From an uncultured Erysipelotrichaceae bacterium (GTDB lineage Bacteria > Bacillota_I > Bacilli_A > RF39 > UBA660): a stretch of DNA of 9,437 bases. The stretch is from NCBI GenBank assembly GCA_902803795.1, contig CADCRC010000116.1:1-9437 (forward strand), written 5' to 3'. How positions within the stretch are numbered: position 1 is the stretch's first letter; each line of letters starts with the position of its first letter. The notes beneath the pieces are model-generated. The model worked only from the letters and a program-made list of their open reading frames with translations, had not been told where the DNA came from and searched no databases. Both the position numbers and the translations under genes were made by a program. Shown piece by piece: positions 6,541 to 9,437 of the stretch.

Positions 6541-9144
6541 TTATTCTGTTCTTAATGCAATAACAGGATCCTTCTTAGATGCAATTCTAGATGGTATTAA
6601 TCCACCAATTGTAGTCAAAATAACACTTATTAAAATAAGAAGAATTGCAGGAGTAATATTTAATTTTGCTTCCACTGCTACTCCACTTAAATTATAAATA
6701 ATCTGATTAATAGGAATATTTAACAATATAGTAATAATAATTCCAAGTAATCCAGCAATAAATCCAATAATAAGTGTTTCAGCATTAAATATTCTAGAAA
6801 TATCTTTTTTTCTAGCACCCAATGCTCTTAATATACCAATTTCCTTAGTTCTTTCCAATACAGAAATATAAGTAATTATACCAATCATAATACTTGATAC
6901 AATAAGAGATATAGTAACAAAAGCAATCAAAACATAACTAATTATATCAACTATATTACTAACAGAAGATATCATAGTACCAACAACATCAGAATATGAT
7001 ATTTTATTTTCATCTTTTTTATTCTTCTTTTGCAATTTATTATAATTATCAATTTCTTTTTCAATATGCTCTTTAGATTCAAAATCTTTAGGATAAATAC
7101 TAATAGATGTAGGTATATTAACATCAACATAACCAAGTTTAATTAAATTATCTTCATATGTAGCATTAACATTATTATTATATGCTTCTAATACTTTAGC
7201 CAATTCTTCTTTAGATAATTGACTTAATCTATACTGCTCTTCAAAAGATAAATTACTAAAATCAAATGATGAATTATTACCATCTACAAACTTTAATCCA
7301 GAAAAAATATTTATATCAGGATTATTTATTTGTTCTATCGCAGCCTCGCTATTATGAGATTTCTCAATAACATAATTTTTTAATTCTTTAGTATATCCAA
7401 TACCACCCTGCATAGATCTCATAACAGACTGAGAATTTGGTTTAATAATACCAACTACTTTTATATCTTCAGCTTCATTAACAATTTTTTTCATATACTC
7501 TTCATTATTTCTCATATCTTGATATATACCATTCTCTTTAGAATATAAATCACTATTAAAAATTAATTTATAAGATAAATTTAAAAAATCATCATATTTA
7601 TAAGACTTATTACTATCCTCTTCTATCTTCTCACCATCTTGTATTTTTTTAAGTGTTCCTTCTAATTCAGTTTGATCTTTTAAACCTAAAGTATATAATG
7701 AATAATCACTTATTTCATTATCTACAGTAACAATCAAAACAACTTCATTATATTTTTCTGGCCACCTACCTTTAACTAAATCATATGTTTCTTTTAACAA
7801 CTCCTCATTATCAAGCATCTCAGTCCATACATTTAATTGAGATGAATTATTTAATGAAGAAGAAGAAGAAATACCTAGTACACTAGATGATGAATTATTA
7901 GCCTTAACAATTTCACCTGCACCAAGTGAATCAAGTACAGTAGAAGGATTAACTTGAATTAATTTATTACTATCTTCTTTATATATATTTATATTTAAAT
8001 TATAATTGTAAGTAATTGCATTAGAATATTTATCAAACTTATGTTCATTTACTATATATTTTCTTAATTCTTCCAAATTATTATTTTTAACCTCATTAGA
8101 CAATATTGAAATAATCTGATTCATAATATTAATAGAATAAATTCTATTCTTCTTTCTTTTTTCAGTATTTTTATTCTTATTCTCACCAGACATAGTCTCC
8201 ATCATTGAAGAAAAATCAATAGTAGATTCTTCAATTATAATCGGATATGAAGAAAGAGTTTCTTCCTCAACTCTGTCTATATAATCCTGAACACCAGTAG
8301 AAATAGACAATATCAAAGCAATTCCAATAATACCAATAGAACCAGCAAAAGCAGTTAAAAATGTTCTACCCTTTTTAGTCATTAAATTATTAAATGACAA
8401 AGATAAAGCAGTAAAATAATTCATATTTGTTTTACCATATGTCTTTAATTCCTTAGTTGTATCTTCTTCTAGAGGATTAGAATCATCTATTATTTGACCA
8501 TCCAATATTTTAATAATCCTAGAAGAATATTTAAAAGCAAGAGTAGAATTATGAGTAACCATAATTACAAGTTTATCTTTAGCAACCTCTTGAAGTAATT
8601 CTAAAACTTGTTCACTCGTCTTAGAATCAAGAGCACCAGTTGGCTCATCTGCCAAAATTATATCAGGATCATTAATTAAAGCTCTCGCAATTGCTACCCT
8701 CTGCATCTGTCCACCAGATAATTGATTAGGTTTATAATTAATTTTATCTTTCAATCCTACTTTTTCTAATACATCAAGAGCTCTTTTTCTTCTCTCTTTT
8801 AAAGAAACACCTGATAAAGTCAAAGCAAGTTCAACATTAGATAATATTGTCTGATGAGAAATTAAATTATAATTTTGAAAAACAAATCCAACAGAAAAAT
8901 TACGATATGAATCCCAATCCCTGTCTTTAAAATCCTTAGTAGATTTACCATTTATAATTAAATCTCCACTACTATATCTATCAAGGCCTCCAATAATATT
9001 AAGCATAGTTGTCTTACCACAACCAGATGGTCCTAAAATAGAAACAAATTCACTATTTCTAAATCTTAAATTTATTCCTCTTAAAGCCTTTACTTCTTCT
9101 TCACCTGACAAATAATTCTTTTTAATATTCTTTAATTCCAACAT
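6541..9144 (-). CDS. MacB-like ABC transporter, fused ATPase and FtsX-type permease
   Basis: Complete, 867 residues. The N-terminal ATPase (about 1-230) has Walker A GPSGCGKT (38-45), Q-loop Q90, signature LSGGQMQ (142-148), Walker B IILADE (162-167) and switch H198. The first membrane helix is at about 262-285, then a very large extracellular part (about 286-720), then three helices at about 727-757, 787-812 and 831-850. The FtsX-family block ERTKEIGILRALGARKKDI and the DPVIALRTE end are typical of MacB/FtsX permeases. Such transporters work as dimers and use ATP for mechanical work across the membrane, often exporting or removing peptides or lipids. The substrate here is unknown. The extracellular part holds a Lys/Asn-rich stretch (322-334) and a Ser/Asn-rich stretch (416-436). 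The ATG has GGAG six bases upstream. The gene stands alone, with its own promoter and terminator. Confidence 0.9.
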   Translation of the reverse strand: MLELKNIKKNYLSGEEEVKALRGINLRFRNSEFVSILGPSGCGKTTMLNIIGGLDRYSSGDLIINGKSTKDFKDRDWDSYRNFSVGFVFQNYNLISHQTILSNVELALTLSGVSLKERRKRALDVLEKVGLKDKINYKPNQLSGGQMQRVAIARALINDPDIILADEPTGALDSKTSEQVLELLQEVAKDKLVIMVTHNSTLAFKYSSRIIKILDGQIIDDSNPLEEDTTKELKTYGKTNMNYFTALSLSFNNLMTKKGRTFLTAFAGSIGIIGIALILSISTGVQDYIDRVEEETLSSYPIIIEESTIDFSSMMETMSGENKNKNTEKRKKNRIYSINIMNQIISILSNEVKNNNLEELRKYIVNEHKFDKYSNAITYNYNLNINIYKEDSNKLIQVNPSTVLDSLGAGEIVKANNSSSSVLGISSSSSLNNSSQLNVWTEMLDNEELLKETYDLVKGRWPEKYNEVVLIVTVDNEISDYSLYTLGLKDQTELEGTLKKIQDGEKIEEDSNKSYKYDDFLNLSYKLIFNSDLYSKENGIYQDMRNNEEYMKKIVNEAEDIKVVGIIKPNSQSVMRSMQGGIGYTKELKNYVIEKSHNSEAAIEQINNPDINIFSGLKFVDGNNSSFDFSNLSFEEQYRLSQLSKEELAKVLEAYNNNVNATYEDNLIKLGYVDVNIPTSISIYPKDFESKEHIEKEIDNYNKLQKKNKKDENKISYSDVVGTMISSVSNIVDIISYVLIAFVTISLIVSSIMIGIITYISVLERTKEIGILRALGARKKDISRIFNAETLIIGFIAGLLGIIITILLNIPINQIIYNLSGVAVEAKLNITPAILLILISVILTTIGGLIPSRIASKKDPVIALRTE

Positions 9145-9189
9145 AAAAAACTCCTTTTTATCTCAAAAACAATAAATCATCTAAAACTA

Positions 9190-9217
9190 ATTTTATCAAA
9201 TTTAATTAAGATTGCAA
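9190..9217 (-). promoter_or_regulatory. Promoter of the ABC transporter gene
   Basis: On the minus strand: -35-like TTGCAA (9217-9212), a 16-base spacer, and -10 TAAAAT (9195-9190) preceded by TG-A (extended -10). The leader to the ATG at 9144 would be about 40 bases. It diverges from the tRNA promoter. Confidence 0.5.
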
Positions 9218-9237
9218 TAAAAAATAAAAAATATCAC

Positions 9238-9266
9238 TTGATTAAATCAATAATTTATTATAAAAT
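9238..9266 (+). promoter_or_regulatory. Promoter of the tRNA-Lys gene
   Basis: -35-like TTGATT (9238-9243), a 17-base spacer, and -10 TAAAAT (9261-9266), placing transcription start near 9273, about seven bases before the mature tRNA end. The -35 is part of a small palindrome, TTGATT-A-AATCAA (9238-9250), possibly by chance. Confidence 0.5.
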
Positions 9267-9279
9267 ATTACATGTAGTT

Positions 9280-9355
9280 GGGCTGTTAGCTCAGTTGGTA
9301 GAGCAACTGACTCTTAATCAGTGGGTCTAGGGTTCGAATCCCTAACAGCCCACCA
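9280..9355 (+). tRNA. tRNA-Lys (anticodon CTT)
   Basis: 76 bases that fold into a full cloverleaf. The acceptor stem is GGGCTGT (9280-9286) paired with ACAGCCC (9345-9351), with discriminator A9352 and an encoded CCA (9353-9355). The D arm is GCTC/GAGC. The anticodon stem is ACTGA/TCAGT around the loop CTCTTAA, giving anticodon CTT at 9313-9315. The T arm is TAGGG/CCCTA around TTCGAAT. It reads the lysine codon AAG. It is a single gene with its own promoter and terminator, divergent from the ABC transporter. Confidence 0.97.
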
Positions 9356-9364
9356 TATGAGTTT

Positions 9365-9399
9365 AAAAGGACTAAATTATAGTTCTTTTTTATTTTTTT
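9365..9399 (+). terminator. Rho-independent terminator of the tRNA-Lys gene
   Basis: Stem AAAAGGACTA (9365-9374) pairs with TAGTTCTTTT (9380-9389), with one G-U pair and a five-base loop. A T-rich run follows to 9399. It starts ten bases after the tRNA CCA end. Confidence 0.75.
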
Positions 9400-9437
9400 A
9401 AATAGTATTTTCATAATTAAAATAAAAAAATCTATAA

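Noticed and set aside
9280..9355. tRNA-Lys as integration site for the T4SS element
   Set aside because: The 3' end, where integration usually occurs, faces right, away from the T4SS genes. No copy of the tRNA end is seen elsewhere in the window, and no integrase is present.
1..9437. UGA read as tryptophan (Mollicutes-type code)
   Set aside because: The Trp codons I checked are TGG and all genes are intact under the standard reading, so no reassignment is needed.
1..9437. CRISPR array, insertion sequence or long repeat
   Set aside because: No regularly spaced repeats, transposase-like frame or long terminal inverted repeat was seen; only short AT-rich palindromes occur.

Overview
The window is very AT-rich on both strands and looks like chromosome from a low-GC Gram-positive lineage (Bacillota or a Mollicutes relative, probably uncultured). 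The evidence is AGGAG/AGGTGA-type ribosome binding sites, several TTG starts, short intergenic gaps and a Gram-positive type IV secretion module with a PrgI-family protein. Tryptophan is encoded by TGG in every codon I checked, so I see no sign of UGA recoding. The six visible stop codons are TAA or TAG.

Left part (1-4048, minus strand). A compact conjugation-type type IV secretion (T4SS) operon reads right to left: VirB2-like pilin, VirB6/TrbL-like channel protein, PrgI-family membrane protein, a protein matching the N-terminal domain of VirB4, then a second protein that resumes VirB4 homology and runs off the left edge. The first four genes are 12 to 21 bases apart or overlap by 17, and the last pair shares a TAATG stop/start. 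A strong extended -10 promoter with an overlapping palindrome sits directly before the pilin gene. Its position argues for a pilin start 12 bases downstream of the longest open frame. No relaxase, coupling protein, integrase or cell-wall hydrolase is visible; they would have to lie left of position 1 or elsewhere.

Middle (4075-6393, minus strand). A complete P-type cation ATPase of the CtpE-like ('cation-transporting ATPase E') type, with DKTGT, PEGL and TGDGVND motifs. It ends only about 80 bases before the pilin start.

Right part (6541-9144, minus strand). A complete MacB-like ABC transporter: ATPase and FtsX-type permease fused in one chain, with a very large extracellular insert. It is closed by a rho-independent terminator. 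Its promoter is divergent from that of a tRNA-Lys(CTT) gene (9280-9355, plus strand), which has its own terminator.

The T4SS genes form one functional unit: pilin, inner-membrane channel and energising ATPase. The two transporters and the tRNA look like independent housekeeping-type units. The most notable point is the natural-looking split of VirB4 into two translationally coupled proteins. The direct contact of the T4SS operon with non-mobile genes, with no boundary signature on that side, is also worth attention.
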